Positions 9,034-17,363 of a stretch of 64,000 nt of DNA are shown here, piece after piece. This DNA comes from Holophagae bacterium (GTDB taxonomy: Bacteria; Acidobacteriota; Holophagae; Acanthopleuribacterales; Acanthopleuribacteraceae): positions 124,001-188,000 of the forward strand of contig JAUIFE010000006.1 in assembly GCA_030429565.1 (NCBI GenBank), written 5' to 3'. The notes under the pieces are model-generated. The model ran no database searches. It was not told where the DNA came from and was given only the letters and a program-made list of their open reading frames with translations. Position 1 is the first letter of the stretch, and the number at the start of each line of letters is the position of its first letter. Both the position numbers and the translations under genes were made by a program.

Positions 9034-10405
9034 GGTGTTTTTTCCTACGTTGGTTGACGAAGTACTCGCGCGTGTCTTTGGCGACGAGTTCGTAGAGGAC
9101 GGCGGTTTTGCCAGGGCGTGCGCGCAAAATGCGGCCCAAGCGCTGAACGTGTTCGCGCACGCTGCCGCTGCCGGAGACCACGACCGCCACGTTGGCGTCG
9201 GGAACATCGACCCCTTCGTTGAGCACTTTGGATGTGACCAACACGCGGAAGCGACCGGAGCGGAAGGCGTCGAGAAAGGCGGCGCGTTCCTTGGCTTTGG
9301 TTTGGTGGGTGAGAACCGGCAGGTAAAAGAGGCGGCCGAGGTCATACGCGCTTTCGTTGTCTTGGGTGAACACAATAATGCGGTCGTCGACGTGGCGCTG
9401 CAAAATTTGCCAAAGCACCTCGCGTTTGGCGCGTGAGGCCAAGCTCAGTTTTTTTTGGGTTTGATAGGCGCGCAAGGCGGCGCGCCCGTGGGGTGTTTTG
9501 CCCGCTTGCCAAATGAACTTGACCCAGCCGTTGGGCTGGCGCAGGTCGATTTGCGACCCACGCAGAAACTCGATGTACTCGGCGTAAGCGGCTTCGTAAG
9601 CATCGCGCTCGTCGGGATCCATTTCGACTTCGACCGTTTCGACCTCGTAGGGCGCCAGGGTGTAACCGGTGAGGTCGTGAATATAGGCGCGGTAAACGGC
9701 GTCGCCGCACAGTTCGTAGAGCTGTGCTTCGCGGCCGTCGCTGCGTTCCGGCGTGGCGGTCAGCCCCAGGCGAAACGGAGCCAGGTTGCCAAGCGCTAAA
9801 AATTGATACTGATCGCCGGGGAGCCGATGGCATTCGTCAAAAATAATGGTGCCGAAGCGATTGCCGATGCGGTCCAGGTGGATCAACATGCTGTCGTAGG
9901 TACTGACGGTGACAGCCTCAATCTCGCTGAACCCGCCGCCGAGGCGCCCAATCGGCATGTCAAAAAACTTGCCCAGCACCCCGTGCCACTGCAGGAGCAG
10001 ATCGATGGTCGGCACGTGAATTAGGGTGGGGCGTCGCGCCGCCGCCATGGCCAAAACCGCGAGGATGGTTTTTCCCGCGCCGGTCGGTAGCACCACGACC
10101 CCACGGCAGCCGTTGTCGTGCCAGGCTTGGAGCGCCTCGCTTTGGTAGGGGCGTGGTGTCAGGCTTTCGCGCTGCGGGAAATCGAGGACCCCGTATTGGC
10201 GTGCCTCGTCGCGGTAGCGTATGCCGCGATCACGCAGGAGCGTGACCAGTTCGCGGTAACATCGTGCCGGCGCGCGTCGGCACAGTGAGCGTTTGTCCCA
10301 CTTGAGATCGGGCAGGCCGAGGTTAGGCTCGGCGGGCAAACCTTTCAGTGTCAGCGTGGCGCGGTGAAAGGCGAGCACGGGGATGTCGGGTTCGGTGGTT
10401 GTCAC
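8957..10405 (-). CDS. XPB-type superfamily 2 DNA helicase
   Basis: A 482-residue protein with GTG start behind GGAG. The N-terminal DNA-recognition region (LTLKGLP, WDKRSLCRRAPARCYRELV) resembles archaeal XPB. Helicase motifs: PTGAGKT (107-113), DECH (190-193), TATP (216-219), and motif VI in HVQRLGRILRARPGK. It would unwind DNA with ATP, and the neighbouring Bax1-like nuclease suggests an excision-type repair role. The long overlap with the nuclease gene argues that the two are made together. A plainer RadD-like helicase is the alternative. Confidence 0.88.
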   Translation of the reverse strand: MTTTEPDIPVLAFHRATLTLKGLPAEPNLGLPDLKWDKRSLCRRAPARCYRELVTLLRDRGIRYRDEARQYGVLDFPQRESLTPRPYQSEALQAWHDNGCRGVVVLPTGAGKTILAVLAMAAARRPTLIHVPTIDLLLQWHGVLGKFFDMPIGRLGGGFSEIEAVTVSTYDSMLIHLDRIGNRFGTIIFDECHRLPGDQYQFLALGNLAPFRLGLTATPERSDGREAQLYELCGDAVYRAYIHDLTGYTLAPYEVETVEVEMDPDERDAYEAAYAEYIEFLRGSQIDLRQPNGWVKFIWQAGKTPHGRAALRAYQTQKKLSLASRAKREVLWQILQRHVDDRIIVFTQDNESAYDLGRLFYLPVLTHQTKAKERAAFLDAFRSGRFRVLVTSKVLNEGVDVPDANVAVVVSGSGSVREHVQRLGRILRARPGKTAVLYELVAKDTREYFVNQRRKKHHAYQGPDSLSQHQGRDQTDLDQEEG

Positions 10406-10439
10406 GGGCGCTCCAAATCCTGTTTCGCCCCAGTCTAGC

Positions 10440-10482
10440 CGATCCGCGTCAGCCGCCCAACTGCTTTCACCGCCGCGGATCG
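10440..10482. repeat. 9-bp perfect inverted repeat beside a kinase stop codon
   Basis: CGATCCGCG (10440-10448) and CGCGGATCG (10474-10482) can form a 9-bp stem with a 25-base loop. It lies directly downstream of the minus-strand kinase stop and upstream of the helicase gene. There is no T-run, so it is not a classical terminator. It could be an mRNA 3'-end stabiliser. Confidence 0.5.
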
Positions 10483-10483
10483 C

Positions 10484-12805
10484 TTAGGTAAAGCGACCGA
10501 CCTGGATGGTAAAACAGGAACCTTGGTCTGGTCGGGATTGAACCTCAATGTCGCCGCCGATTAAGTTGAGGTACTGTTTGACCGTGGCTAAACCCAACCC
10601 GAGGTGACCGTTGTTGCCGCGTGAACCACGACTTTGGTAGAAGGGTTCAAACAGCTTGGGCAACTCACCGAGGTCGAGGCCGGGGCCGCTGTCCTGGAAC
10701 TTCATGCCCAAACCGCGATCATTGAGGAACGCCGAAATGGTGACCTTGCCGCGCCCGGAGAAACGCACGGCATTGTCGAGCAAGTGGCAGCAAAGGCTTT
10801 CCAGCAAATGGACGTCGGTACTCACTTGAATGCCGAGTTCCTGGACTTCGTTGACCCATTCACAGTGGGCTTCGCTGTCGCGTACGCGTTCTTGGAGGCG
10901 CGAGAACAGTTCTTCGACCATGACGCGGACGCCGCAGACCTCGGGCAGCGCTAGAATTTTGCCGGATTTGAGTTGGAGAAACTCCACGGCTGCTTCCAGC
11001 ATGTCGAGCGTGTAATTGATTTGTTCTTCAACAATGAGCACATCTTCTTTTTGTTCGTTGCTGAGGCTGTCTTCCAAATCTTTGCGCAACAAACCCGCGT
11101 AACCCATGATGACGTGAATCGGCACCTTGAGGCGCTTGACGAGGGTTTCGGAGAAGCCGCGTTCGTCGCGGGTGGTGCGCACCAGCTTGGTGAGGTCTTG
11201 TTGTAGTTGGCTGTTGGTTTTGCGGAAAAAAGCGAGCTGTTCTTGCAGCGTGAGGTTGCCGCTTGTTTGCTGCGCCGTGCCGTCGACCTCTTGCGGGCGT
11301 GGCGTTAAAAACGCCAGGAAACCTGGTTCCGCATCTTCGTCGAAATGGTAACCCGCCGTGTGCAGGAAAAACCGCAGCGAGGTGCCGTCTTTGGCGCGCA
11401 GCTCAATCTCCTGATTGGCGACGTGGTTGCCGCGCAAGAAGCGACGGATGTACTTGTTGAATTTGAGGCGCTGCTCCTCGCGCATGAAGAGGTCGTTGAT
11501 AAAGGACACGCGACGCATGTTGCGGTCCGAGTAACCCATTTTGTCGCGCAAGTAGCGGTTGACCAGGGCCACCGAACCGTCGGCACGGAAACCGAGCACA
11601 CCCAAGGGGGCGACGTCGAGGGTGTGGGTCAGGTTGCGGTGCATGCGTTCCAAGCCCTGTTTGAGCAGGGCTTGGTCTTCGCGGTCAATGATTTCGATGA
11701 ACAGCATCGGACCTTGATCGTCGCCGAAATCGACAATTGAGAGATCGGCCGGGAAAACCTCGTCGGTGGCGCTTTTACACTGGGTACGCACGATGTGGTA
11801 GTGGGCGCGGTTAAGCGAGGTCGAAATTTGGTCGAACACCTCGAGCCATTCTTCAGTGGGGAACAGGTCGCGCAGGCTCAGCTCGGGGCGCTGGCGTTTT
11901 AAGAACCGCATGCGTTTGGTGAAGGCGTTGTTCCAGTCGATCAAGGCCAGCGAAGTGGGTTCGACTAAAACGACCGGATGGTCGTAGGCCTGCAATAGAA
12001 GGTCGCAGCGCTTGCGCAACACCTTGGCTTTCAGATGGGCATCCATCACGCTTTTTTCGAGTTGCTTGACGAAATCGTCGTTGCGTTTGGCCGCTTCCTT
12101 CTCCGTGGTGATATCGACCATCACCCCGACGATGAATGTGCGACCGCCTGGTACTTCCACCAGGTAACAGGACTCAAGTGCCGTTTTAACGGTGCCGTCG
12201 GCGCAGGCAAACGCAAATTCGTGGTGGTCGAAAAAGCCGTCCCGTTCGAGGTGGTCGAGCATGATGCGGCGTTTGTGCGGCTCCAAGTAGAGGTCGTGTT
12301 CAATGTCGAGTTCGAGTAGATCTTCGACCGAACGATAACCCAACATTTCGACCAGTGCGTCGTTGCACTGCAGGAAACGCCCTTCGACTGACGAGATGTA
12401 CATGCCGTCGCGAGCGTTAAAGAAAATGGTCTCATAGGGTTCAATGAGGCTGTGGGTACGCGCCACCTTGCCCGACGCTTTTTCCGTCAAAACCACAATG
12501 GATTGATCGAACCAGGTCAGCAACTTGGCGAGATCTTCGGTATCACCCGCGTCAACCATGCGCGCCACAATCGCGTTCTTTAAGCGCTGTAGCTGGAAGA
12601 TGATGTCGGGCAGCGCTTCATCCGTGTTTTCAATCATCCACAGCAGTTGCTGGTCGATCGGTATTTCTTGGGTCAGGTAATCGGCAAGGGCTTCGTAGAT
12701 GGTGAGCCAGGGTTGGGTGACCCCGAGTAAGTCGCTGTTGGCAAAATCCTCTATCGCTTCCGCAATCCATTTTCTGACGTTTTGCATAATGAGCGTCGCC
12801 ACCAT
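10484..12805 (-). CDS. PAS-domain histidine-kinase-like protein without canonical phospho-acceptor His
   Basis: About 773 residues, no membrane segment. An N-terminal helical region is followed by three PAS-like domains (FFNARDGMYISSVEGRFLQCN, a second near residues 290-400, and GVLGFRADGSVALVNRY). Then comes a coiled coil, a degenerate HisKA region and an intact ATPase domain (LLDNAVRFS, FQDSGPGLD, LFEPFYQS, LGLGLATV). In the H-box the usual His-Glu-x-Arg-x-Pro reads K557-R-L-K-V-P, and the only nearby His lies five residues further on. It may use another residue or act as a pseudokinase. Start: ATG with TTGAGG in front. Confidence 0.85.
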   Translation of the reverse strand: MVATLIMQNVRKWIAEAIEDFANSDLLGVTQPWLTIYEALADYLTQEIPIDQQLLWMIENTDEALPDIIFQLQRLKNAIVARMVDAGDTEDLAKLLTWFDQSIVVLTEKASGKVARTHSLIEPYETIFFNARDGMYISSVEGRFLQCNDALVEMLGYRSVEDLLELDIEHDLYLEPHKRRIMLDHLERDGFFDHHEFAFACADGTVKTALESCYLVEVPGGRTFIVGVMVDITTEKEAAKRNDDFVKQLEKSVMDAHLKAKVLRKRCDLLLQAYDHPVVLVEPTSLALIDWNNAFTKRMRFLKRQRPELSLRDLFPTEEWLEVFDQISTSLNRAHYHIVRTQCKSATDEVFPADLSIVDFGDDQGPMLFIEIIDREDQALLKQGLERMHRNLTHTLDVAPLGVLGFRADGSVALVNRYLRDKMGYSDRNMRRVSFINDLFMREEQRLKFNKYIRRFLRGNHVANQEIELRAKDGTSLRFFLHTAGYHFDEDAEPGFLAFLTPRPQEVDGTAQQTSGNLTLQEQLAFFRKTNSQLQQDLTKLVRTTRDERGFSETLVKRLKVPIHVIMGYAGLLRKDLEDSLSNEQKEDVLIVEEQINYTLDMLEAAVEFLQLKSGKILALPEVCGVRVMVEELFSRLQERVRDSEAHCEWVNEVQELGIQVSTDVHLLESLCCHLLDNAVRFSGRGKVTISAFLNDRGLGMKFQDSGPGLDLGELPKLFEPFYQSRGSRGNNGHLGLGLATVKQYLNLIGGDIEVQSRPDQGSCFTIQVGRFT

Positions 12806-13307
12806 CGTAGGCCTCAATCAATACCGCAATAGGCTCCAAGGAACCGGTGCGGTCCATTTTTGATAACGGTTGGTTTTGCGTTTTGGAAACAGGGATTGGA
12901 ACATTTTATAAATGATAAGCAGAGACGGTTCCCTTTTGGGGTGAGACGTCGTTTCACCCTGAAAGGTTTTATAAATATCACTGAAACTTTTCATGAGACC
13001 GTCCAAGTGGTTCCATTCTATGCCTGGCCGGTCGCGATTTCAATGGCTGCAATGTAAAACAAAGACGACTTTCGGCAACGGCTAGAGGGTCCGCCTGTCC
13101 TCAAGAGTAAGTCTTTTCTTCGGTGGGGTTTGGCGCGGGTGTGTGTCTTCGTTCACCGCGACCGTTCACGCGATTTCCGACCGGCCGGTTTGTCAGGTTG
13201 CGGCAGTGGTCGAGCTTTTGTTCATGAGGGCGCCGTGCCGAACACTTTCGCCAATCGGGTATAATGCCGCCTGAACGCCGCTTGCGGCCGCTTTGAGAGG
13301 AGCTACG
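12806..13307. other. intergenic region, no gene seen
   Basis: About 500 bases between the divergent kinase and tadA genes. Only short implausible frames occur. A small hairpin GGGTGA/TCACCC lies at 12939-12959. The right end carries a perfect TATAAT for tadA. AT-rich stretches around 12890-12985 could hold the kinase promoter. Confidence 0.5.
13260..13265 (+). promoter_or_regulatory. putative -10 box of tadA
   Basis: A perfect TATAAT lies 42 bases upstream of the tadA ATG. No good -35 is visible at the 16-18 base distance, so only the -10 element is claimed. Confidence 0.5.
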
Positions 13308-13802
13308 ATGGATCACCAAGACTATATGCGCGCTGCTTTTCAACTTGCCGACGATGCCGCCGCCGCCGATGAAGTACCGATCGGCGCCTTGTGCGTGCGT
13401 GAGGGCGTGCGTTTGGGTGAGGGCTACAACCAAAATCTGACCCTGTGCGATCCCTCGGCTCACGCCGAAATTATTGCGCTGCGCGAGTCATGCCGGTATG
13501 TCGACAACTACCGTCTGCTCGACGCGACGCTGTACGTAACGCTTGAACCTTGCTTGATGTGCTTCACCGCGTGTGTCCATGCCCGCGTCAAACGCATTGT
13601 GTTCGGGGCCTACGATCCCAAGCAAGGTTTCACGCACATTCTCGACGACGCGCAACGCGGCCGGCTCAATCACCAAATTGAAGTGGTGCCCGGCGTATTA
13701 GAAGAAGAAGCCAAAGCGCAAATTCAGGCCTTCTTCCGAGAGAAACGCGAACGCGGCAAACGCAAATGGATGCGTGGCGCCGGCCTGGAGCCGTCCGCTT
13801 AA
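13308..13802 (+). CDS. tadA: tRNA-specific adenosine deaminase
   Basis: About 164 residues, start ATG behind GAGAGGAG. The cytidine/deoxycytidylate-deaminase zinc site is complete: H52 and catalytic E54 in SAHAEIIAL, C82 and C85 in PCLMC. DEVPIGALCV and VKRIVFGAYDPKQG are TadA signatures. It converts wobble adenosine 34 of tRNA-Arg(ACG) to inosine. The acetyltransferase gene follows after 31 bases, so they probably share a transcript. Confidence 0.94.
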   Translation: MDHQDYMRAAFQLADDAAAADEVPIGALCVREGVRLGEGYNQNLTLCDPSAHAEIIALRESCRYVDNYRLLDATLYVTLEPCLMCFTACVHARVKRIVFGAYDPKQGFTHILDDAQRGRLNHQIEVVPGVLEEEAKAQIQAFFREKRERGKRKWMRGAGLEPSA

Positions 13803-13833
13803 ACGAGCCATTCCACCCCTTAAGGAGTTCCCC

Positions 13834-14316
13834 ATGTCCGACGTGCAGATTCGCATGGCGGTGGCCGACGACGCCGCCGTGATTCTCGACCTCATCAAAC
13901 AACTTGCCGAGTACGAAAAAGCATTGCATGAAGTGGCCTGCACCGAGGCTGATATTTTGCGCGACGGCTTTGGCCCGCATGCGTTGTGGGAGTGCTTGAT
14001 AGCCGAAATTGATGGGCAAGTGATTGGTATGGCGTTGTTTTTTCCGACTTGGTCGACCTGGACCGGTCACGCGCGCTTGTATTTAGAAGACCTGTTTGTC
14101 ACGCCGGCAGCACGTGGCCGCGGCGCCGGCTTGAGCCTGCTGCGTCGTCTGTCGCAAATCGCCAGAGAACGCGGGTGGTCGTGTGTTGATTGGCAGGTGC
14201 TCGATTGGAACAAACCCGCCGTCAACTTTTACGACGGCTTGGGCGCCGAGTACCGCAAAGAGTGGTGGAATTATCGCCTGCAGGGCGATGCTTTGGTCAA
14301 GCTGGCCGAAGGCTAA
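13834..14316 (+). CDS. SSAT-like GNAT N-acetyltransferase
   Basis: About 160 residues, ATG behind TAAGGAG. The sequence runs closely parallel to spermidine/spermine N1-acetyltransferase: IKQLAEYEKALHEV, the STWTGHARLYLEDLFVTP core, the acetyl-CoA loop ARGRGAG, and WQVLDWNKPAVNFYDGLGA. Substrates in this subfamily include diamines, polyamines and thialysine. It sits just downstream of tadA. The precise amine is not predictable. Confidence 0.87.
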   Translation: MSDVQIRMAVADDAAVILDLIKQLAEYEKALHEVACTEADILRDGFGPHALWECLIAEIDGQVIGMALFFPTWSTWTGHARLYLEDLFVTPAARGRGAGLSLLRRLSQIARERGWSCVDWQVLDWNKPAVNFYDGLGAEYRKEWWNYRLQGDALVKLAEG

Positions 14317-14323
14317 GTGCCGC

Positions 14324-14346
14324 GACGACCGGCAGCGCCGGCCGTC
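14324..14346. terminator. hairpin between convergent genes
   Basis: A GC-rich hairpin GACGACCGGC-AGC-GCCGGCCGTC with one mismatch lies between the converging acetyltransferase and aminopeptidase genes. There is no T-run, so it is only a weak bidirectional terminator candidate. Confidence 0.35.
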
Positions 14347-14363
14347 CACGGTCCAAACGTCAA

Positions 14364-15767
14364 CTAAGCATTTTCGCGGTAGCGGTTTTCGAGGAAACGG
14401 AAAACCGCGCGCAAGGCCGATGCTTCGCCGCCTTTAGGTGAGCCCGGCATGGCATCGTTGCGCCAGCCGAAAATGTCGAAGTGGATCCAGTTGCGGAACG
14501 GTTTAACAAACTCGTGCAGATACAGCGCCGCCGTAATTGAACCGCCCAGCCCGCTAGGTGCGCAGTTGTTGAGGTCGGCAATCGGGCTTTTCAGCATTTT
14601 GCGGTACGGGTGCCACAACGGCATGCGCCAGACCGGGTCGGCCACTTCACCGGCCGCCTTTTCCAGGGCGTGTGCCAGTTCGTCTTCCTGGGTCCAAAAT
14701 GCGGGTAAATCCTGGCCAAGCGCGACGCGTGCCGCACCGGTCAGTGTCGCCATGTCGATTAACAAATCGGGATCTTCGGTCAAGGCCTCCGCCAAGGCGT
14801 CACACATCACCACGCGGCCCTCGGCGTCGGTGTTACCGATTTCGACGGAAATGCCTTTGCGGGTTTGAATGATGTCGCCGGGTCGGTAGGCGCAATCACC
14901 GGGTGAGTTCTCCACAGCGGGCACCAGCAGGCGCAGGCGAACCGGCAGTTTTTCGGCCATAATGAGCTGCGCCAATCCCATGGTTACGGCGCCGCCGCCC
15001 ATGTCTTTTTTCATCCAGCGCATGTTGGCGGCGCTCTTCAAATCGAGCCCGCCGGTGTCGAATACGACGCCCTTGCCGACCAGCGTGAGTTTGGGGTGGT
15101 CGGGATTGCCCCAGCGCAGGTCGATCAGAGCCGGCTCGCGACTGCTGCCGCGACCGACGGCGTGGATGGCGGGGAAGTTTTGGTCGAGTAGAGCTTGGCC
15201 TTTGGTAATCGACACCTCGGCACCGTAATCGGCGGCAATGCGTTGGGCTTCGGCGCTCAACTCGCCCGGGCCCATGTCCTGTGCCGGGGTGTTAACCAGA
15301 TCGCGCGCCAGAGATACCGCCGTCAGTTGGTGTTCAAGCGCCGCACGGCTTACTTTTTCCGGCACAAAAATCTGGGCGAGCGGTTTGTCTTCCTTGCTGA
15401 GGTAACGCGAGAACTTGTAGCCGGCCAAACCCCAGCCCAGCAAAAATTGTTGCAGTTCGGCCGCGTCGAAATCGCTGTCGGCTAAATGAACCGCTGTTCC
15501 GCTCGGCAATCCTGCCGCCGCCTTGGCGCCAAGTATGACCCAACCGCGCGGGTCTTCCGGCCAACCCTTGGTGCCGAGCAGGACCTTGGCGGCGTTGCCG
15601 TCGGTATTGGGAATAACAAGGGTCGTTCCGAAGGAGGCCTCGAAGCCGGTGTGCTTCAAAAATGCTTGGGTGAACGAATCGGCCTCGTCGCGGAAAAGCT
15701 GCAGGTCGTCCTTGTTGACAAAAAACAAGGGAATTGTGTCGGCGAGCGCCTTGCAATAGATATCCAT
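14364..15767 (-). CDS. leucyl aminopeptidase family M17
   Basis: About 467 residues, ATG behind GGAGG. The catalytic domain contains VGKGVVFDTGGLDLK (metal-binding Lys and Asp), the ENSPGDCAYRPGD loop and the signature NTDAEGRVVMCDAL. It ends with HFDIFGWR. M17 enzymes are hexameric dimetal aminopeptidases that remove N-terminal residues in the cytoplasm. The N-terminal domain is divergent from E. coli PepA, so it may belong to a PepB-like branch; no symbol is assigned. Confidence 0.9.
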   Translation of the reverse strand: MDIYCKALADTIPLFFVNKDDLQLFRDEADSFTQAFLKHTGFEASFGTTLVIPNTDGNAAKVLLGTKGWPEDPRGWVILGAKAAAGLPSGTAVHLADSDFDAAELQQFLLGWGLAGYKFSRYLSKEDKPLAQIFVPEKVSRAALEHQLTAVSLARDLVNTPAQDMGPGELSAEAQRIAADYGAEVSITKGQALLDQNFPAIHAVGRGSSREPALIDLRWGNPDHPKLTLVGKGVVFDTGGLDLKSAANMRWMKKDMGGGAVTMGLAQLIMAEKLPVRLRLLVPAVENSPGDCAYRPGDIIQTRKGISVEIGNTDAEGRVVMCDALAEALTEDPDLLIDMATLTGAARVALGQDLPAFWTQEDELAHALEKAAGEVADPVWRMPLWHPYRKMLKSPIADLNNCAPSGLGGSITAALYLHEFVKPFRNWIHFDIFGWRNDAMPGSPKGGEASALRAVFRFLENRYRENA

Positions 15768-15960
15768 CGAAACCTCCGAATTGAGTGTGATGGCCCTATT
15801 CTGGCGCATGCAGCGAGTTCGGTGCGCAAAAAATTTCAGACAAAGGCGGTACCGGCCTCGGCGTGCGTTCTTCAGCGCCTTTTTCCAGGACGGCGGGCGC
15901 GGGTGGTGTGTTCGTCACGAGGGTGTTGCGTTTTTCGTCGTCTGATTTTACTCCCGGCAT

Positions 15961-15969
15961 TGGTATGAT
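15961..15969 (+). promoter_or_regulatory. putative extended -10 promoter of the selenoprotein gene
   Basis: TGGTATGAT fits an extended -10 element (TGnTATnAT type). It lies about 50 bases upstream of the GTG start at 16021. No clear -35 is seen, as is common with extended -10 promoters. Confidence 0.4.
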
Positions 15970-16020
15970 GGAGCCTGTCTCGCCGTTTTCCGGCTGGGTA
16001 TGAATTTTCGGAGGTGTCCT

Positions 16021-16242
16021 GTGAAGCAACTGTTCATTCGCTACTGCGGCATGTGAAACTACAAACCCAAAGCAACCAGTTTGGTTGCCTATTTAGAAAA
16101 GCTCGATTCGTTTGAAACCAAACTCGAAGTTGGTTCCGGCGGTGTGTTCGATGTGTTTGTCGATGACCGTCTCATTTTTTCCAAACACCAGGAGAACCGG
16201 TTCCCCGATCATGATGAAATCCGCCAACGCCTTTCACTTTAA
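16021..16242 (+). CDS. SelW/Rdx-family selenoprotein with in-frame UGA (Sec12)
   Basis: Starting at GTG with GGAGG six bases upstream, the frame reads MKQLFIRYCGM, then TGA at 16054-16056, then NYKPKATSLVAYLEKL and on to TAA at 16240. If the TGA is selenocysteine, the product is 73 residues with a CxxU redox motif (C9-G-M-U12). This is the hallmark of the Rdx/SelW thioredoxin-like family, which also shares GVFDVFVDDRLIFSKH. Codon choice and family conservation continue past the TGA. A hairpin just downstream fits a bacterial SECIS. Likely role: small cytoplasmic thiol oxidoreductase. A decayed Cys version is the alternative, but the UGA is exactly at the Cys/Sec site. Confidence 0.88.
16057..16088 (+). 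promoter_or_regulatory. bacterial SECIS-like hairpin
   Basis: GCAACC (16072-16077) and GGTTGC (16083-16088) form a perfect 6-bp stem closing the loop AGTTT. The loop begins 21 bases after the UGA and has G as its second base. Known bacterial SECIS elements are a small stem-loop right after the UGA with a G in the first two loop bases, bound by SelB. The fit is close. Confidence 0.75.
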
Positions 16243-16759
16243 AGAACCAAGGGTCGCCGATGGGGTTGAGCCACTCTGCGCCGGTGACGGGCCGTTTCGA
16301 CCCAACGTCGCCGCGCTGATTGTGCGCCGCATCGACGGCCGTTTTGAAACACTGATGGGCGAGCGATTGGATATGCCGGGCGCGTTGCACTGGCCGCAAG
16401 GTGGCATTGAGGCAGGGGAAACGCCGGAGCAGGCATTGCAGCGCGAGGTGGCCGAGGAAATCGGTGTGAACGGCGTTGCGGTGCTTTATCGTTTTCCGTT
16501 TGGCTTGCGCTACCGATTTCCCGCGAGCATGGGTCAAAAATTTGCCCCGCGTGTGGGTCAAGAACAGCATTATTTTTTGGTGCAATTACAGGAAAACGAT
16601 CCGCCGCGTTTGGCTGAGGTCAGCGTGCCTGAATTTCGCTATGTGGCCTGGGTGCCCTTGACCGATGCGGCGGAAACGGCCGTTTGGTTTAAACGGCCGC
16701 TTTACGAAACCGTCATTGACCACGCCATGCAGGTGTTGACGCAAGACAAAATTACTTAA
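16211..16759 (+). CDS. Nudix hydrolase, RppH/NudH-like
   Basis: About 182 residues. The Nudix box is complete: GGIEAGETPEQALQREVAEEIG, preceded by the RppH-like WPQ. RPNVAALIV resembles the RppH N-terminus. Family enzymes hydrolyse dinucleoside polyphosphates or the 5' pyrophosphate of mRNA; there are differences from E. coli RppH around the box, so activity is inferred. The start is uncertain: ATG 16211 (or 16214) overlaps the selenoprotein gene by 32 bases and has only a distant AGGAG. Coupling to the selenoprotein gene is likely. Confidence 0.8.
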   Translation: MMKSANAFHFKEPRVADGVEPLCAGDGPFRPNVAALIVRRIDGRFETLMGERLDMPGALHWPQGGIEAGETPEQALQREVAEEIGVNGVAVLYRFPFGLRYRFPASMGQKFAPRVGQEQHYFLVQLQENDPPRLAEVSVPEFRYVAWVPLTDAAETAVWFKRPLYETVIDHAMQVLTQDKIT

Positions 16760-17243
16760 ATTTGGCGCGTACGGCCTCAATCTGTTGGTTCAGCCAGGTT
16801 TCCAACTCCGCCAATTTCTTCTGGAACGCTTCCCAACTGAAATCGCCGTTCTGGAACTGTTTCTCAAGTTGTTGGTATTTTTTTTCCGCTGCTTGGCGCA
16901 AATCGGCCAACTTCTCGCGGGCACGGCTGCTCAAGTCCGTTTGATCGTCGCTCTCAAAGGCCTTGTCGATTTTTTTCTGGAGCTGTTGCCAGCGATCACG
17001 GGCTCGGTCACCGAACTTGTCCCATTCAATTTTGGCGAGTTTTTGGGTGATATCGGTGTTTTTGATGTAATCCATGGCGCCCCAGTCGCGCGTGTCGACC
17101 CAGGCTTTGTCGAATCCCCATTCGTCTTTTTGAACGATATGGAGGCCGGACTCGGTTTGGATGATCTGGTAAGAAAGTAGAAAAATGGCAAGCCCCGCCA
17201 AGAGTGCGATGACGGCGGCAAAACGAAACACCCATTTAAACAT
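16752..17243 (-). CDS. small single-pass membrane protein with coiled coil, unknown
   Basis: A 163-residue protein, ATG behind GGGAG. One N-terminal membrane segment (about 7-27, FAAVIALLAGLAIFLLSYQI) is followed by a short beta-like part and a long, highly charged helical region (about 70-163) with heptad character. No family was recognised. The stop overlaps the convergent Nudix gene by 8 bases. It is probably anchored in the inner membrane with a periplasmic coiled coil. Confidence 0.65.
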   Translation of the reverse strand: MFKWVFRFAAVIALLAGLAIFLLSYQIIQTESGLHIVQKDEWGFDKAWVDTRDWGAMDYIKNTDITQKLAKIEWDKFGDRARDRWQQLQKKIDKAFESDDQTDLSSRAREKLADLRQAAEKKYQQLEKQFQNGDFSWEAFQKKLAELETWLNQQIEAVRAKFK

Positions 17244-17363
17244 TGTGTCTCCCGGTAAAGGTGCGGGTACCCGGCGCCAGAGGCGGCGGTCCGGGTCGGC
17301 GATGGTTGATCGCCTTTAAGCTTACAGGGAAACCGTTTTAAGTACAGTGGGCAACGAGGTGAC

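Noticed and set aside
9034..9375. N-terminal extension of the Bax1-like frame
   Set aside because: It is the out-of-frame reading of the helicase gene, low-complexity Ser/Ala/Pro, while the family N-terminus begins at 9033.
16054..16056. TGA taken as a nonsense mutation (pseudogene)
   Set aside because: It sits exactly at the family's Cys/Sec position, with a SECIS-like hairpin and an intact frame after it.
16112..16210. Upstream extension of the Nudix frame
   Set aside because: It is the shifted reading of the selenoprotein gene and has no family similarity.
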